Shown: positions 62,313 to 64,000 of the stretch, one piece after another
Numbering within the stretch: position 1 is the stretch's first letter
How the letters are laid out: each line of letters opens with the position of its first letter
Source of the DNA: Argonema galeatum A003/A1
GTDB taxonomy: Bacteria; Cyanobacteriota; Cyanobacteriia; Cyanobacteriales; Aerosakkonemataceae
Direction of reading: 5' to 3'
Length of the DNA stretch: 64,000 nt
Assembly: GCF_023333595.1 (NCBI RefSeq)
Contig: NZ_JAIQZM010000028.1
Coordinates: forward strand, 1-64,000
Translations under genes and position numbers: made by a program
The notes under the pieces: model-generated
The model's input: only the letters and a program-made list of their open reading frames with translations
What the model was told of the DNA's origin: nothing
Databases searched by the model: none

Positions 62313-63086
62313 GTGGTCTATTCCTATTTCATCAGTTTTAATTTGGGAATTGTCTTTTTGGTTTTGCTGGTTTTTGGCATACTGCAATGGTTGCACGTCC
62401 CAGCGGGTAGTTTTATCGACTGGGTTATTGCTGTGGCTATTTTTGAATGGTTGCTGGCAATTGTGACGGTGCCTTGGAATATCCACTTTGAAGCTAAAGA
62501 AGTAATCGCAGAAGCAGCACAGTCTGCGGAAAAGGGAATTAGAGTTGATGACAAGCAAGTTAAGTATGCCAAAATGGTGGCGAAGCGATCGCTCTTTGTC
62601 GCTATTGCTCTACATCTTGTTTCTGCGATCGGTTTGTACAGCCTAGCCGCCGCTGGTATCAGTGTCATCGGATACCTCAGTTCGGGAGCCGCTTTGCTCT
62701 TAACTGTGCTGCGCCCAGCTGTGCGGGGTTATCAATATTTAGCGGTGCGGCTGGCGATGATTCGCGAACAAATCAAGTATCCTCGCGAAGATATTGTGGA
62801 ATTGCGTAGTCGCTTTGCTACTTTGGAGACAGCCGTTCAGCGCCTAGAAGATCTACTGAACTCAGAATATCCAGACTCTTGGGCTTCCGTACAGCAGCGC
62901 CAGTTGGAAGCGATTCGCAACGATTTAACCCGCATGGGGGCTGGGTTTGAAGAATTGCGATCGACCAATCTAGCTGAGCATAATCGGCTGGCGCGTGAGG
63001 CGCAAGAAGCGATCGCCCAACTGACAACTGACGGTCAATTTCTCGATCGCGTTCGCGAAATCATCCGATTTTTCAAGACAGCGTAA
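62313..63086 (+). CDS. Membrane protein of unknown function with coiled-coil C-terminus
   Basis: 257 residues from GTG 62313, with AGGAGG 8 nt upstream. Two hydrophobic helices lie in the first 55 residues and two more around residues 95-135. The C-terminal 110 residues are polar and helical with heptad-like Leu/Ile (L-R-S-R-F-A-T-L-E-T-A-V-Q-R-L-E-D-L-L). I do not recognise the family. Probably an inner- or thylakoid-membrane protein with a cytoplasmic coiled coil. It starts 117 bp after the nikC remnant; codon use looks like that of the intact genes. Confidence 0.75.
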   Translation: MVYSYFISFNLGIVFLVLLVFGILQWLHVPAGSFIDWVIAVAIFEWLLAIVTVPWNIHFEAKEVIAEAAQSAEKGIRVDDKQVKYAKMVAKRSLFVAIALHLVSAIGLYSLAAAGISVIGYLSSGAALLLTVLRPAVRGYQYLAVRLAMIREQIKYPREDIVELRSRFATLETAVQRLEDLLNSEYPDSWASVQQRQLEAIRNDLTRMGAGFEELRSTNLAEHNRLAREAQEAIAQLTTDGQFLDRVREIIRFFKTA

Positions 63087-63450
63087 TCCCTAGTGCAAGT
63101 GGTCAGTTGTCAGTTGTCAGTTGTCAGTGGTAAAAATCAAGATTTCCAGAGCAATCATTGGCAATTTTTAGTGGTGAGTTATTTCCGCCATCCTGCACTA
63201 GAAACCCGATTCAGTATTCGGGATAGGGTATGAGAAACCCGGTTTCTTTGAGAAACCGGGTTTCTGGCATTAAGCTAAAGCGCATCAGAGCTTGTATATT
63301 TCCGAGCGTCGGGGAAAACTGTCAATCCCTCCCCATCCCCCCATCTCCCCATCTCCCCATCAGGCCAAACTTATCAGTCGGCCTTACTTCATTTGCTAGT
63401 TAATCCTTCTGTTCCTTTTCTGTTACTTTTTCAGCCAGCCCTATTGACGT
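63087..63450. other. Spacer with short repeats
   Basis: 364 bp containing GTCAGTTGTCAGTT repeats (63099-63128), two facing AGAAACC-type repeats at 63233-63265, and CCCCATCTC repeats near 63340. No gene or clear terminator. Confidence 0.7.
63233..63265. repeat. Facing pair of AGAAACCCGGTTTCT repeats
   Basis: AGAAACCCGGTTTCT (63233-63247) and its complement-orientation form AGAAACCGGGTTTCT (63251-63265) are 3 nt apart and can pair as one 15-bp stem. Family members also lie at 2328, 27713, 48325, 48424 and 48476. Confidence 0.9.
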
Positions 63451-64000
63451 TCAAACAACAGTAAAGGCAGCATTCGCGATCGAACTAGCCGATACATTAG
63501 ATAGGATTGCCAGTAATTCATCATTGGCAGCGATGCGAACCAAGGTATCTTGTGCAGAGATGCCAGTACCTTGAGAGATCGCTAACTGCTCAAACTTCAA
63601 ACCACCAGATAATCCCAGTCGGTCAAGACCGACTTGGAAGTCAACTAGAGTGTCTACTCCAGTATTGGAACCCAGAACAAACGTATCGTTACCTGGGCCG
63701 CCAATTAAGGTGTCATTACCAAGGTCGCCCACAAGCAAGTCATTTCCTAAGTCGCCAGAGATGAGGTCATCGTCCTTGCCACCGTAGATAACATCGTTGC
63801 CTTGGCCACCATACACATTGTCCTTACCCTGGTTGCCATTTAAGAAGTCATCACCTTGGTTGCCATAGAGTTGGTCATTACCGCCAGCACCCATCAGGGT
63901 GTCATTACCAGACCTACCGTTGATTATGTTGGCTCCCGCATTAGCTTCGAGTCTGTCTGCTACGGCAGAACCAACAATAGTTGCACCTACTCTACCTTCA
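63451..64000 (-). CDS. RTX (hemolysin-type calcium-binding) repeat protein, C-terminal part
   Basis: The open frame continues to the window edge, so the 5' part is missing; about 182 residues are visible. Roughly eight G-G-x-G-x-D-x-L-type nonapeptides run in series (G-N-D-Q-L-Y-G, G-D-D-F-L-N-G, G-N-D-V-I-Y-G, G-N-D-T-L-I-G), forming a calcium-binding beta roll. A 75-residue end domain typical of cyanobacterial RTX proteins follows (V-D-T-L-V-D-F to the stop). Type I secretion to the cell surface or medium is expected. The functional domain lies outside the window. Confidence 0.92.
   Translation of the reverse strand, partial: EGRVGATIVGSAVADRLEANAGANIINGRSGNDTLMGAGGNDQLYGNQGDDFLNGNQGKDNVYGGQGNDVIYGGKDDDLISGDLGNDLLVGDLGNDTLIGGPGNDTFVLGSNTGVDTLVDFQVGLDRLGLSGGLKFEQLAISQGTGISAQDTLVRIAANDELLAILSNVSASSIANAAFTVV

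Overview
The window looks like chromosomal DNA of a filamentous, non-heterocystous cyanobacterium (Oscillatoriales-like; the genus is inference). The evidence is an ndhA-ndhI-ndhG-ndhE block behind gltA, an NblB-type HEAT-repeat protein, two sensor adenylate cyclases of cyanobacterial build, very frequent GCGATCGC (HIP1) octamers, and intergenic spacers full of short palindromes and simple tandem repeats.

Layout. 0-2.2 kb: a serine hydrolase of the beta-lactamase/PBP type and a secreted beta-barrel-like protein. 2.2-6.4 kb: repeats, then an intact IS200/IS605 element (divergent tnpA and tnpB) whose right end abuts, and seems to supply the stop codon of, a branched-chain amino acid ABC substrate-binding lipoprotein; then tRNA-Ser(GCU). 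6.7-27.6 kb: an exopolysaccharide cluster. A divergent Wzc-like kinase/co-polymerase is followed by about 18 kb on the + strand: a FlaA1/CapD-type sugar dehydratase fused to a degenerate EAL-like segment, a DUF4874/DUF4832-type lipoprotein, an MVN-family flippase, five GT4 glycosyltransferases, a Wzy-like polymerase, a Hanks-type kinase, a minimal PglC-like phosphoglycosyl transferase, a fold-III PLP decarboxylase, an ATP-grasp ligase and a DegT aminotransferase. Together these can make, activate, assemble, flip and polymerise a repeat unit that probably begins with a 4-amino-4,6-dideoxy sugar.

27.7-36 kb: alr (minus) and two tandem multi-PAS adenylate cyclases. 36.2-43.5 kb: one 2419-residue surface protein (DUF4347, FG-GAP, Calx-beta, PPC and C-terminal repeats). 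43.5-48.4 kb: a NACHT gene remnant cut off by a duplicated palindromic repeat, an HNH endonuclease with a clear terminator, a DHH phosphoesterase, sixA and gltA. 48.6-54.3 kb: a truncated restriction-like gene, a decayed IS605 right end, ndhAIGE and an NAD kinase. 54.4-56.8 kb (minus): nblB-like, CBS-pair and M42 peptidase genes.

56.9-62.2 kb is a gene graveyard: fragments of a BlaI-type regulator, an MFS transporter, an asparagine synthetase, a nickel/peptide ABC system (A, B and C genes all deleted in part) and a precorrin-6A reductase surround an apparently intact cbiD. 62.3-64 kb has a small membrane protein and the 3' end of an RTX-repeat protein that runs off the window. No CRISPR array, rRNA or complete prophage was seen. 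All family assignments come from reading motifs and lengths; no database search was possible.
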